Assembly (NCBI GenBank): GCA_024742455.1
Contig: JANSYL010000004.1
Coordinates: 62,001 to 126,000, forward strand
DNA from: Paracoccaceae bacterium
Lineage (GTDB): Bacteria; Pseudomonadota; Alphaproteobacteria; Rhodobacterales; Rhodobacteraceae
Direction: 5' to 3'
DNA: 64,000 nt
Shown: positions 8,855-17,778 of the stretch, piece by piece
Numbering within the stretch: position 1 is the first letter of the stretch
Layout: each line of letters opens with the position of its first letter
The notes under the pieces: model-generated
Told to the model about the DNA's origin: nothing
Seen by the model: the letters and a program-made list of their open reading frames with translations, nothing else
Databases searched by the model: none
Made by a program: the position numbers and the translations under genes

Positions 8855-10993
8855 ATGACCACCCGGTTTCTGACGCTGACCTCTGTCTTCGCGCTCTGCG
8901 CGGGGACGGCGGCGGCCCAAGACATGAATTTCAACCGCATCGCATCCTTCATGACCGCGCTGAACGCGCCCGATGCCGAGGAAAGCTCGGCCGAGATCAT
9001 CGGAGTGACCGGTGACGGCATGACGCTGGTCTACACCGACAGCCCGGCGGGCGTGGTCGGCTTCATCGACATCACCGACCCGGCCAACCCGGTCGCGGCG
9101 GGCGCCTTTGCCCTTCCGAATGGCGAGCCGACCTCGGTCGCCGTGATGGGCGGCACGGCCTATGTGGGCGAAAATACCTCTGCCAGTTTCGTGGAACCCT
9201 CGGGCGTCCTGCACAGCATGGATGTGGCCAGCCAGTCGGTCACCGGGTCCTGTGACCTCGGTGGTCAGCCCGATGCCGTGGCGATCGCCCCCGATGGCAG
9301 TTTCGTCGCGGTCGCGATCGAGAACGAGCGGGACGAAGACCTTGGCGAAGGCCGCGTGCCGCAGATGCCCGCAGGCTTCGTGGCCATCGTGCCGCTGAAC
9401 GACGGCAGCATGGATTGCGACGGTCTGATTGCCGCCGACCTGACCGGTCTGGCCGATATCGCGCCGGAAGATCCCGAGCCCGAATTCGTGGCCATCAACG
9501 GCGAGGGCGAGATCGTCGTCACGCTGCAGGAAAACAACCACATGGTCGTTCTGGCCGCCGACGGGTCGGTGATCAGCCATTTCTCGGCCGGAGAAGTCAC
9601 CCTCGAAGGTATCGACACCGACGAGGAAGGCGCGCTGACATTCAACGAAAGCCTGAGCTGGCCGCGCGAGCCCGATGCCGTCGCCTGGATCGACGACACC
9701 CATTTCGCAACTGCCAATGAAGGCGACATGGATGGCGGCACCCGTGGCTGGACCATCTTCAGCCAGGATGGCGAGGTGATCTACGAGGCAGGCACATCCT
9801 TTGAATACGCGATCATCGAGGTCGGTCATTACCCCGAGGAACGGTCGGGCAACAAAGGCGTGGAACCCGAAAGCGTCACCTTCGACGTGTTCAATGGCAC
9901 GCCCTACCTGTTCGTCGGGGCCGAGCGGTCGTCAATCGTCGGCGTCTACAACGTCACCGATCCGGCCAACCCGGTTCTGGAACAGCTGCTGCCCTCGGGC
10001 ATCGGGCCGGAAGGCTACGTGACGATCCCGGAACGCAACCTGCTGATCTCGGCCAACGAGACCGATGATGCGGGCCCGCGCGCGCATGTCATGGTGTTCG
10101 AATACCAGGATGCACCGGCGGTCTATCCGCACCTGACCAGCGCAGGCATGGATGAGCTGACGGGTTGGGGCGCGATCTCGGGGCAGGTGATGGCCGAGGA
10201 CGGCACCATCTTCGCCGTCTCTGACAGCTTCTACGGGATGCAGCCGACAATCTTCCACATCGATGTCAGCGAAACCCCTGCCCGCATCGTGGACGCGATC
10301 CGCGTCACCCGTGAGGGACAGCCCGCGCAGCTGATGGATATGGAAGGCATCGCGCTGGATGGCGAGGGTGGTTTCTGGGTCGCCTCCGAGGGCCGTTCCG
10401 ACCGTCTGGTGCCGCACGCGATCTATCACGTGGGTGCCGATGGCGCGATCGAGGATTACATCGCGCTGCCGGAGGAGCTGCTGGCGGTCGAGCGCCGCTT
10501 CGGCTTCGAAGGCATCACGCGGGTGGATGACATGCTCTATATCGCCGTTCAGCGCGAATGGCGCGACGATCCGGAAAACCACGCCAAGGTTCTGGGTTAC
10601 AATCTGGAGACCGAGGAATGGTCGGTGATCCACTACCCGCTGACGCCAGCGGAAACCGGTTGGGTGGGTCTGTCGGAAATCGTGGCGCATGACGGTTTCG
10701 TCTACTTCATCGAACGCGACAACCAGTTCGAGAATGCGGTGACCAAGCAGATCACCCGCGTGCCGCTGGACGCGATGGACGGCATGGTTGCGCTGGGCGA
10801 TACGCCGAACGTGCTTGCACCGGAAGTCGTCGTTGATCTGCTGCCCTACCTGACTGCGACCGGGGGTTACATCCTCGACAAGGTCGAAGGTCTGGCCATC
10901 GCGGCGGATGGCACAATGTGGGTGTCGACCGACAATGACGGGGTCGATGACCATTCGGGCGAGACGATGTTCTTCGCCATTCCTGCGGAATGA
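8855..10993 (+). CDS. Secreted phytase-like esterase with N-terminal beta-propeller
   Basis: A 712-residue exported protein. The signal peptide (about 1-21) ends at TAAA-QD. The N-terminal half (about 25-420) has repeated choice-of-anchor/LVIVD-type blades (GFIDITDPANPVAAG, GVYNVTDPANPVLEQ, and PDAVAIAPDGSFV). The C-terminal half (about 430-710) has the features of the 'esterase-like activity of phytase' domain (MDMEGIALDGEGGFWVASEGR, RRFGFEGITRVDDMLYIAVQREW, KVEGLAIAADGTMWVSTDND). These are Asp/Glu-rich propellers that commonly bind calcium. GGGGAAGAG precedes the ATG. A candidate Pho box lies upstream and a terminator follows at 11045. It is probably periplasmic and acts on phosphate esters, but activity is inferred only. 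Confidence 0.85.
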   Translation: MTTRFLTLTSVFALCAGTAAAQDMNFNRIASFMTALNAPDAEESSAEIIGVTGDGMTLVYTDSPAGVVGFIDITDPANPVAAGAFALPNGEPTSVAVMGGTAYVGENTSASFVEPSGVLHSMDVASQSVTGSCDLGGQPDAVAIAPDGSFVAVAIENERDEDLGEGRVPQMPAGFVAIVPLNDGSMDCDGLIAADLTGLADIAPEDPEPEFVAINGEGEIVVTLQENNHMVVLAADGSVISHFSAGEVTLEGIDTDEEGALTFNESLSWPREPDAVAWIDDTHFATANEGDMDGGTRGWTIFSQDGEVIYEAGTSFEYAIIEVGHYPEERSGNKGVEPESVTFDVFNGTPYLFVGAERSSIVGVYNVTDPANPVLEQLLPSGIGPEGYVTIPERNLLISANETDDAGPRAHVMVFEYQDAPAVYPHLTSAGMDELTGWGAISGQVMAEDGTIFAVSDSFYGMQPTIFHIDVSETPARIVDAIRVTREGQPAQLMDMEGIALDGEGGFWVASEGRSDRLVPHAIYHVGADGAIEDYIALPEELLAVERRFGFEGITRVDDMLYIAVQREWRDDPENHAKVLGYNLETEEWSVIHYPLTPAETGWVGLSEIVAHDGFVYFIERDNQFENAVTKQITRVPLDAMDGMVALGDTPNVLAPEVVVDLLPYLTATGGYILDKVEGLAIAADGTMWVSTDNDGVDDHSGETMFFAIPAE

Positions 10994-11044
10994 GGGTCAT
11001 CGCCGACTGCTGATGCAGCCGGCGCGATTTGAAAAAACCTGGAG

Positions 11045-11073
11045 ACCCCCGTGGCTGGCACCGCGGGGGTTTT
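11045..11073 (+). terminator. Terminator after phytase-like gene
   Basis: ACCCCCG (11045-11051) pairs with CGGGGGT (11064-11070) around a 12-base loop, followed by TTT. It sits 52 bases after the stop of the phytase-like gene and before the next plus-strand gene. Confidence 0.75.
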
Positions 11074-11131
11074 CGTTTTCAGCGCGGTCTGCATGCCTTA
11101 GGCTGCCGCGCGGCAACCAAGGGACGGACAC

Positions 11132-12097
11132 ATGAAGGCGGCGGTCTACACGCGCTATGGCGGACCCGACGTGGTGACGGTGCGGGATGTGCCCGCCCCC
11201 ACGCACGGCCCGGGCGAGATCCTGGTGGAAACCCGCGCGGCGGGTGTGACGACCGCCGATTGGCGGCTGCGGGCGGCGGCGTTTCCGGGGCTTGTCATGG
11301 GGATTGCGGGGCGCGTGATGTTCGGGATCACCGGGCCGCGCAACCCTGTTCTCGGGTCCGATTTCGCGGGCGTGGTGGCCGAGACCGGCGCGGGCGTGAC
11401 GGAGTTCCGGCCCGGCGACCGGGTGTTCGGGTTTTCGGATGGCGGCGCCCATGCAGAGCGGTTGGTGATGAAGGCCGACAAGGCCGTGACCCGTTTGCCC
11501 GAGGCCCTGAGCTTTGCCGAAGGTGCGGCGCTGCCCTTCGGGGCGATGGCCGCGCTGGAGTTTCTGGACCGGTTCGCGGCCCTGAAACCAGGTGAGCATG
11601 TGTTGATCGTGGGCGCGTCGGGCGGCGTCGGGGCCTATGCGGTGCAGATCGCCAGGGCCCTGGGTGCCCAGGTGACGGCTGTCGGCTCGGGCGCGCAGGC
11701 CGCGATGCTGACGGGTCTTGGTGCCAATCACGTCATCGACTACCGCGCGCGGGCTGCTGCGGATTGGGGCGGGCCGTTCGACGTTATTTTCGACACGATT
11801 GGGGTGACGAATTATGCGCAGATGGCGGCGCAACTGGCCGATGGCGGGCGGTTCGTGCCGCTGAATTTCGGGATCGGCGATTTCGCCGCGAGGGGCGCGG
11901 CCAAGAAGGCAGGGCACGCGGTGATCCTGCAGGTGAACGCGGACACCAAGGCGGGGCTCGAGCGTCTCGTCGCGATGATCGGGGACGGCAGCCTGCGCCC
12001 GGTGATCGACAGCCGTTTTGCCTTCGCCGATATCCGGGACGCCCATGCCAAGGTCGAAACCCGGTCACGGGCAGGGGCGGTCATCGTGACCTTCTGA
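11132..12097 (+). CDS. Zinc-less NAD(P)-dependent alcohol dehydrogenase / quinone oxidoreductase family
   Basis: Medium-chain dehydrogenase/reductase of 321 residues. It lacks the zinc ligands of classical ADHs and has the Rossmann motif VGASGGVGAYAVQIA (about 165-179), so it is of the NADPH:quinone oxidoreductase-like branch. The N-terminal GroES-like domain shows GSDFAGVVAETGAGV and FRPGDRVFGF. It likely reduces an enone, quinone or similar electrophile in the cytosol. It stands alone on the plus strand between a terminator and a convergent MFS gene whose stop is 5 bases away, so it has no operon partner to suggest a substrate. Confidence 0.9.
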   Translation: MKAAVYTRYGGPDVVTVRDVPAPTHGPGEILVETRAAGVTTADWRLRAAAFPGLVMGIAGRVMFGITGPRNPVLGSDFAGVVAETGAGVTEFRPGDRVFGFSDGGAHAERLVMKADKAVTRLPEALSFAEGAALPFGAMAALEFLDRFAALKPGEHVLIVGASGGVGAYAVQIARALGAQVTAVGSGAQAAMLTGLGANHVIDYRARAAADWGGPFDVIFDTIGVTNYAQMAAQLADGGRFVPLNFGIGDFAARGAAKKAGHAVILQVNADTKAGLERLVAMIGDGSLRPVIDSRFAFADIRDAHAKVETRSRAGAVIVTF

Positions 12098-12101
12098 CGG
12101 G

Positions 12102-13385
12102 TTAACGGCTGTCGCCGGTATCGTTGTCTGCCTGGTCGACGGACCATGCGCCCGCGGCCTCGACGGTCACGGCGGAGGCGGTGGGCAGCACGCCGAGATA
12201 GCTTTCGGTTTCTTCGACCGGGGTTGCGGCGCGCTGGGTCATGCGCCAGGCGGCATAAAGCGCCAGCGCCGTGAAGGTCAGGCCCACCACCAGCCAGAAC
12301 CCGTTCGGCCCGACGCTTTCCATCGCCCAGCCGGTGACGAGCGGCCCCAGGATCGCGCCGAGCCCGAAGGTGAAGACCAGCCCGCCCGAGGCGGCGGGCA
12401 TATCCTCGACCGCCAGCGCGTCATTGGTATAGGCCAGAAGCAGGGCGTAAAGCGGGGTCGTCATGCCGCCGCCCAGAAATGCCGCCGCCATCAGGGGCCA
12501 GTGCCCCCAGTCCTGCAGGGCGGGCAGACCGCTGCCCGCCAGCCAGCCCAGCCCGCAGGCCGCGGCCCCCAGAAGCGCCGTTCCGAGGATGACCTGCCGC
12601 CGGTCCAGCCGGTCCGACAGCCAGCCGATCGGGTATTGCAGCACCAGCGCCCCGGCGAACAGCATCGCCACGAAAAACGCGATCTCGTTGGCGGACATCG
12701 CGATCTGGCTGCCGAAGACGGCGGCCATGCCCGACTGGATGGCATAGACGGCGCCCACCAGGAAAATGCCCACGGTGCCGAGCGGCGATCCCTCGAACAG
12801 CCCCCTGAGCGACATCGGCCGCGCCATGGTGACGGCGGGCGCGGGGGTGACCGACAGCAGGATCGGGGCGAAGGAGACCGACACGAGGATCGAGGCGCCG
12901 ATGAAAAGCGCCGAGGTCGCCGCATCGCCCAGCGTCAGCAACCCCTGCGCGCCGATGATGCCAAGGGTCTGGGCGATCATGTAGGCCGACAGGACCTTGC
13001 CCCGGGTTTCGTTGGTGGTGGCGTTGTTGAGCCAGCTTTCGGCGGCGACATAGATGCCCGACATCGAAAACCCCACGAGCACCCGCAGGATGGTCCAGGC
13101 CCAGGGTTCGGTGATCAGCGGAAAGGCGATCAGGCCGGCCGACATGAAACTGCCGAGCGCCGCGAAGACCCGCACATGGCCCACGCGCTGGATCAGCACC
13201 GGTGTCCAGCGCGCGCCTGACAGGAAGCCGAGGAAATAGCCCGAGGCCACGACGGCCAGTTCGGCCGCCGAAAACCCCTCGATCCCGCCGCGCAGGCCGA
13301 TCAGCGTGAAATGCATGCCGTTGCCCAGCATGATCAGGACGATCCCGATCAGCAGGGCCCAGACACCGGACAGCACCTTGAGCAT
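12102..13385 (-). CDS. MFS transporter
   Basis: Major facilitator permease of 427 residues with about 12 membrane segments in two halves. The first half has the GYFLGFLSGARWTPVLIQRVGHVR loop (the MFS A-type loop between segments 2 and 3) and the second half YPIGWLSDRLDRRQVIL at the equivalent place. The ATG at 13385 is preceded by GAAAGG 8 bases upstream and gives a start right at the first membrane segment; the frame is open upstream but the extra residues are not membrane-like. It resembles the YcaD-type MFS group. Its substrate is not evident. It is convergent with the dehydrogenase and divergent from nothing nearby. Confidence 0.88.
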   Translation of the reverse strand: MLKVLSGVWALLIGIVLIMLGNGMHFTLIGLRGGIEGFSAAELAVVASGYFLGFLSGARWTPVLIQRVGHVRVFAALGSFMSAGLIAFPLITEPWAWTILRVLVGFSMSGIYVAAESWLNNATTNETRGKVLSAYMIAQTLGIIGAQGLLTLGDAATSALFIGASILVSVSFAPILLSVTPAPAVTMARPMSLRGLFEGSPLGTVGIFLVGAVYAIQSGMAAVFGSQIAMSANEIAFFVAMLFAGALVLQYPIGWLSDRLDRRQVILGTALLGAAACGLGWLAGSGLPALQDWGHWPLMAAAFLGGGMTTPLYALLLAYTNDALAVEDMPAASGGLVFTFGLGAILGPLVTGWAMESVGPNGFWLVVGLTFTALALYAAWRMTQRAATPVEETESYLGVLPTASAVTVEAAGAWSVDQADNDTGDSR

Positions 13386-13574
13386 GGCAAACGCCTTTCG
13401 CAGGACGGGGCGGCAGGGAAAACCCTGCGCCAGCCTGCAGCTTTGCGGCTGCAGCACTTTTGCTGCAGCGCCGCATCATGGGCGTTTTGCGGCATGGCGC
13501 GACGCCCGTGCGCCGCGCCCCAGCCCCAGGAGGCCTTGGCCGTTCCCGTCGAAGAGACGGGCCTGCCGGGCGGA

Positions 13575-15047
13575 TTACTCCGTCCAGCGCACGGCGGTCA
13601 GGTCATTGGCCTGGGTGGGCGAGTTTTCCCAAAGCCCTTCGATGCCCGCCGCCGCAACACCCGTCTTGGCCAACTGGAACAGGTAGCCGTTCACATATTG
13701 CTCGGAGATCATCCGCTGTGCGGCCTGTTGCAGCTCGGTCCGCATCGCGGGGTCGGAGGTGACGGACAGGTCGTCCATGATCGCCTGAAACTCGGGCGCG
13801 CCGAACTGGAAATAATAATCGGGCCGGGCATAGATGTTGATGTCGGCGGGTTCGGTATGGCTGACGATGGTCAGGTCGAAATCATAGCCCCGGAACACCT
13901 GTTCCAGCCATTGCGCCCATTCCAGGTTGGTGATCTCGGTCTCGATCCCCACCTCGCGCAGCTGTGCCGCGATGATTTCACCCCCGCGCCGCGCGTAGGA
14001 GGGCGGTGGCAGCATCAGGCGGAGCGACAGGTTTTCGACCCCTGCCTCGGCCAGAAGGCTGCGGGCAAGGTCGGGGTCATGGGCCGAGTTCGCCGTCAGG
14101 TCGAGGTAATCGGGATTATGCGGGGCGAAATGCGTGCCGATGGGCGTGCCATAGCCGAACATCGCGCCGTCGATGATGTCCTGCCGGTTGATCGCGTGGC
14201 TGATCGCGCGGCGCACACGGATGTCATCAAGCGGGGCCTGGGCGTTGTTCATCGCGAGGATCGTTTCGCCCTCGGTCGAGCCGACGATGACGTTGAAGCG
14301 GGGATCGGCCTCGAACTGGGCCAGAAGCTCGGGCGCGGGGAAGACCGGGAAAGCGTCGATATCGCCCGCCATCATCGCCGCGAAGGCGGCGTTGGGGTCC
14401 GAGATGAAGCGGAAGCTCGCGGCCTCGAGCGCCACCGGGTTGCCCCAATAGGCGTCGTTGCGCACCAGATCGACCCGGTCGCCTTCGACCCATTCGGCAA
14501 ACCGGAACGGGCCGGTGCCGACGGGATTGGTGGCGTTGCCCTCGGCGGTTTCGGGGGCAACGATCACCGCGTCGCCCCAGGCCATGTTGAACAGGAAGGC
14601 ACCGGTCGGCTGGCTGAGCGTGATCTCGACGGTCAGGTCGTCGGTGGCGGTGACCGTCTCGATCGTCTCGAACAGCGCGGGTTGGGCGTTGAGCGAGCCT
14701 TCGGCGCGGGCACGGTCGAGCGAGAACACCACATCCTCGGCGGTCATTGCGCTGCCGTCATGGAAGGTCACGCCGTCCTGAAGGGCGAAGGTATAGGTCA
14801 GCCCGTCATCGGAGATCGTCCAGCTTTCGGCGAGCCCGGGCACCACCGACCCGTCCGGGGCGAACCGTGTCAGTCCTTCGAAGACATTGGCATAGACCAC
14901 CTCGTCAATCGCTGCGGCGGCGCCTGCCGTCGGGTCGAGGCCCGGCGGTTCAAGCTGCATGCCGATGCTGATATCGGTCTGCTGCGCCAGTGCCGCCGTG
15001 CCGATCAGGGCGAGGGCGGCTGTGGTCAGGGTCAAGCGACGCGTCAT
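13575..15047 (-). CDS. ABC transporter solute-binding protein, family 5 (DppA/OppA-like)
   Basis: Periplasmic binding protein of 490 residues for peptides, opines or similar. A signal peptide (1-22, ending TAALA-QQ) is followed by the family 5 hallmarks QLEPPGLDPTAG, DGLTYTFALQDGVTFHDG, and AEDVVFSLDRA. GGGAGG lies 7 bases before the ATG at 15047. It lies on the same strand as the DppB/DppC/ATPase genes at 5278-8718 but is separated from them by three unrelated genes, and no other ABC subunits are near it. I infer it serves that transporter; an independent role with a distant transporter is possible. Confidence 0.93.
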   Translation of the reverse strand: MTRRLTLTTAALALIGTAALAQQTDISIGMQLEPPGLDPTAGAAAAIDEVVYANVFEGLTRFAPDGSVVPGLAESWTISDDGLTYTFALQDGVTFHDGSAMTAEDVVFSLDRARAEGSLNAQPALFETIETVTATDDLTVEITLSQPTGAFLFNMAWGDAVIVAPETAEGNATNPVGTGPFRFAEWVEGDRVDLVRNDAYWGNPVALEAASFRFISDPNAAFAAMMAGDIDAFPVFPAPELLAQFEADPRFNVIVGSTEGETILAMNNAQAPLDDIRVRRAISHAINRQDIIDGAMFGYGTPIGTHFAPHNPDYLDLTANSAHDPDLARSLLAEAGVENLSLRLMLPPPSYARRGGEIIAAQLREVGIETEITNLEWAQWLEQVFRGYDFDLTIVSHTEPADINIYARPDYYFQFGAPEFQAIMDDLSVTSDPAMRTELQQAAQRMISEQYVNGYLFQLAKTGVAAAGIEGLWENSPTQANDLTAVRWTE

Positions 15048-15093
15048 GGCGGGTCCTCCCGTATGTGGTTCTTCTGCATGATGGCCGGGTCTA

Positions 15094-15119
15094 GGCAAAA
15101 AATCCCGTGCCTTTTTGCC
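15094..15119 (-). other. A/T-rich inverted repeat upstream of binding protein gene
   Basis: GGCAAAAA (15094-15101) and TTTTTGCC (15112-15119) form an 8-bp inverted repeat between the sulfotransferase stop (15133) and the binding protein start (15047) on the minus strand. It could end the sulfotransferase transcript; its function is not clear. Confidence 0.35.
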
Positions 15120-15132
15120 GCCGCTGCCGGGG

Positions 15133-15993
15133 TCAGCCCTGCCAGGTTTCGGGCGGGGTGATGCCGCGTGCGCGCAGCCCGTCGACCTGGGCGCGCACCA
15201 TCGGGGCCAATGCCTCGGCCAGGCCCTCGGGCATCGGCCGGGCGGGCGAGGGGTTGACCACGCGGTCGATGATGTCACCGGGCACCGGGTGCGGGTCGAC
15301 GCCCAGAAAGGCCTCGATATCGGCGATGTAGCCCCTGGGGTCCCCTGCGATCCGGTCGTAGAAATCGACCCGCAGCGCATCTTCGGGCAGGCCCGCGCGC
15401 ATCCGGTCGATGGCGGCCACGTAATCGCTGTGGTCGAGGTAATCGCCCGCGTGGATATGGGCGATCAGCTCATCCAGCGACCAGTCCTCCAGCAGGTGGT
15501 CCTGCCCCTGCATCTTCAGATGGAACCGCACATGGCTCCATGTCCGGTCGAGCGGTTCGCGCAGCGTGTAGAGCACCCTGAGCCGGCGGGTCCTGGCGGC
15601 GATGTCGCGCCAGGCCTCCGCCGGCAGAAGCGCGGTCATGTTGGAAAATTCGGCCATCCAGCGCGCGCTGCCCCGGAACCGGAACAGGGCGTTGAACCAG
15701 GCGTCATCGACCGGACCGTCAAGCCAGGCCGCCGTCCACAGCACCCTGCGGCGCAGAACTTCGCGCCGCGACAGGTCGGGGTCGAAATGGAGATACCCCT
15801 TGGCCCGCTGCATCCGTGCCCTGTCTGACAACATGTCCGGCCGCAGATGGCGGGCGTAGAAGTAGTGGATTTCCTTTTCCTGGCTGAAATGGATGTCGGG
15901 GTGCCGGTGCAGCACGTCGTAGATCCAGGTGGTGCCGGCCTTCATCGCGCCTGCACCGAGGAATAGATGATCGAAAACAGGATCGTCGGCCAT
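15133..15993 (-). CDS. Sulfotransferase domain protein
   Basis: PAPS-dependent sulfotransferase, about 286 residues. The 5'-phosphosulfate loop is visible as GAMKAGTTWIYDVLHRHP near the N terminus and the 3'-phosphate motif as LREPLDRTWSHVRFH (about 145-160). Such proteins transfer sulfate from PAPS to hydroxyl or amino groups of carbohydrates, lipids or secondary metabolites; this one resembles the bacterial group similar to heparan/nodulation sulfotransferases. The ATG at 15993 puts the start just before the fold; an in-frame GTG at 16011 is an alternative. It is a single gene with no sulfate-activation genes nearby. Confidence 0.88.
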   Translation of the reverse strand: MADDPVFDHLFLGAGAMKAGTTWIYDVLHRHPDIHFSQEKEIHYFYARHLRPDMLSDRARMQRAKGYLHFDPDLSRREVLRRRVLWTAAWLDGPVDDAWFNALFRFRGSARWMAEFSNMTALLPAEAWRDIAARTRRLRVLYTLREPLDRTWSHVRFHLKMQGQDHLLEDWSLDELIAHIHAGDYLDHSDYVAAIDRMRAGLPEDALRVDFYDRIAGDPRGYIADIEAFLGVDPHPVPGDIIDRVVNPSPARPMPEGLAEALAPMVRAQVDGLRARGITPPETWQG

Positions 15994-16196
15994 GGTCGAG
16001 GGGTCCGGCACGGGGGTGCGGGTCTTGTTTGACAGCGGAACGCGGCAAGACCAAAGGACAGGCCCCGTATTCGCAGGGTGCCGGGATTTGCATCATGACG
16101 CAACGGATTGTCGCAAATCCTTCATCCAATCCTTCGGCCCCGGAGAGAATCGGGTTAACGTTTTCGTGTCTGTGAGAAGGTCAGGTGGGGATACCA

Positions 16197-16394
16197 ATGA
16201 CTGTGCCAACCGCGAACGAAATCCTGGCGCTCAGATCGGAACATGTCGCCGAATTCATCAAGCAACATAGCAACACCAAGACGCTCAGCGCGGTGATGCG
16301 GCGGCTGAACCACGATCTGATGGGTCCGGATGAAACGGCCAGTGCCATGGCCGAAAAGGCCCTGCGCCACCTGGGTTTTCGCGTCGATCCCTGA
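16197..16394 (+). CDS. Small conserved alphaproteobacterial protein, unknown function
   Basis: A 65-residue soluble protein with predicted helices and no cysteines; the segment EFIKQHSNTKTLSAVMRRLNHDLMG is followed by AEKALRHLGFRVDP. I do not recognise a named family, although similar small proteins occur in Rhodobacterales as far as I recall. The ATG at 16197 is preceded by GGTGGGG with about 6 bases spacing; an in-frame GTG at 16185 is the alternative start. It ends 7 bases before the convergent deacylase gene. An inverted repeat lies at 16084-16120 upstream. Confidence 0.65.
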   Translation: MTVPTANEILALRSEHVAEFIKQHSNTKTLSAVMRRLNHDLMGPDETASAMAEKALRHLGFRVDP

Positions 16395-16400
16395 CCGGCC

Positions 16401-17681
16401 CTAGCCCGTCAGCAAATCTTCGAGCACCAGCGCCATAACCTTGGCGCTGTCGAGCATGTCGTCGATGCCCACCCATTCATCGGGCTGATGGGCCAGGTCG
16501 AGGATGCCGGGGCCGTAGGCGATACAGTTCTTCAGCCGTCCGATCCGGTCGATATGTTTCTGGTCATAGGTGCCGGGGGAGACGACGAAATCGGCCTGCC
16601 TTGCAAGGACCCGTTCGATCGCGGCGGCGGTGGACCGGACGACCGGCGCCTCGCGGTCGGTCATCGTCGGCTGCACCTCGAAGAGATCACGGATTTCATA
16701 GGTGAAGCCGGGGCGGCGTGCCCGGACCCGCTCCATCATCGCGGCGATTTCGGATTTCACGTCTGTGATGTCTTCCTCGATCAGGAACCGCCGGTCGATG
16801 GTGATGCGGCAGCGGTCGGGTACGCAGGGTGCGGGCAGGCCGGTATAGTCGGGGTCCGGTTCCGGCGCGCCGCCATGGATCGCGTTGATGTTGAGCGTGG
16901 ATTGCTTCGCGCCCTCGGGCACCACCGGCATCTCGGTGCGTTTGGAGGCCAGGAGGGGGAACAGCGTCGCCTCCATCTCCTCGAGCACGGCGCCCATGTG
17001 GCGGACGGCGCAATCCCCCAGGAACGGCATGGAGCCATGGGCGATGCGGCCATGGGTTTCGATCTCGGCCCACCAGACGCCGCGATGACCGAGGCAGATG
17101 CGGTCCTTGTTCAGGGGTTCGGGGATGATGACATGCTGCACGCGGTCGGGGTCGAAATACCCGCGTTCGGCAAGGTAGGCGACGCCGCCATAGCCGCCTG
17201 ATTCCTCGTCCGCCGTGGCGCTGATCTCGATCGCGCCCGTGAAACCGGGATGGGTGTCGATGAAGGCCTCGGCCGCGATGATCGAGGCGGCGAGCCCGCC
17301 TTTCATGTCGCAGGCCCCGCGCCCGTAGATGCGGCCATCCTTCACCGCGCCGCCGAAGGGATCGACCGTCCAGCCATGGCCGGGTTCCACGACATCATGG
17401 TGGGAATTGAAATGCACGCAGGGGCCGGGGCCTGCGCCGTCGAACCGGGCCAGAAGGTTCCAGCGGGGATGGACGTCGCTGTCGGCGATGGCGCCGGTGG
17501 CGCGGATCAGTTCGGTCGTGAAGCCCCTGGCGGCGAGCCGCGCATCCAGAAAGACGCAGATTTCGCGATAGTTCAGCCCCGGCGGATTGAGCGTGGGAAT
17601 GCGGATCAGGTCCTGCGTCAGCGCCACCAGATCGTCGCGCCGCGCCGCCACGGCCTGCAATATCGCGCGGTCATCGGTCAT
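16401..17681 (-). CDS. M20 family ArgE/DapE-type deacylase
   Basis: Zinc amidohydrolase of the ArgE/DapE/CPG2 family, 426 residues, which removes an N-acyl group from amino acids. The metal-binding motifs are present: HFNSHHDVV (first zinc His with Asp), GRGACDMKGGLA (bridging Asp) and the catalytic DEESGG (Glu-Glu pair), followed by the dimerisation domain. The start at 17681 (MTDDRAIL) is chosen because residues upstream in the open frame do not look like the family N terminus. It is usually annotated as acetylornithine deacetylase or succinyl-diaminopimelate desuccinylase family; the true substrate is uncertain since no arginine or lysine genes are near. Confidence 0.88.
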   Translation of the reverse strand: MTDDRAILQAVAARRDDLVALTQDLIRIPTLNPPGLNYREICVFLDARLAARGFTTELIRATGAIADSDVHPRWNLLARFDGAGPGPCVHFNSHHDVVEPGHGWTVDPFGGAVKDGRIYGRGACDMKGGLAASIIAAEAFIDTHPGFTGAIEISATADEESGGYGGVAYLAERGYFDPDRVQHVIIPEPLNKDRICLGHRGVWWAEIETHGRIAHGSMPFLGDCAVRHMGAVLEEMEATLFPLLASKRTEMPVVPEGAKQSTLNINAIHGGAPEPDPDYTGLPAPCVPDRCRITIDRRFLIEEDITDVKSEIAAMMERVRARRPGFTYEIRDLFEVQPTMTDREAPVVRSTAAAIERVLARQADFVVSPGTYDQKHIDRIGRLKNCIAYGPGILDLAHQPDEWVGIDDMLDSAKVMALVLEDLLTG

Positions 17682-17778
17682 GTCGGGACACTGCGCCGCG
17701 CCGGGCGTTGCCGCAAGCCCTGCCAAAGCGGTGCGGATTGACCTATGTAGGGAGGGGAACGCGAGACGGGAGTGTAGG

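Noticed and set aside
7781-9829. Very long minus-strand open frame extending the DppC-like permease to 957 codons
   Set aside because: It runs antisense through the dppB-like gene's other frame and the plus-strand phytase-like gene; only the last 274 codons match a protein family and an ATGA start fits there.
13311-15161. 616-codon plus-strand open frame
   Set aside because: Antisense to the solute-binding protein gene, which has signal peptide and family motifs.
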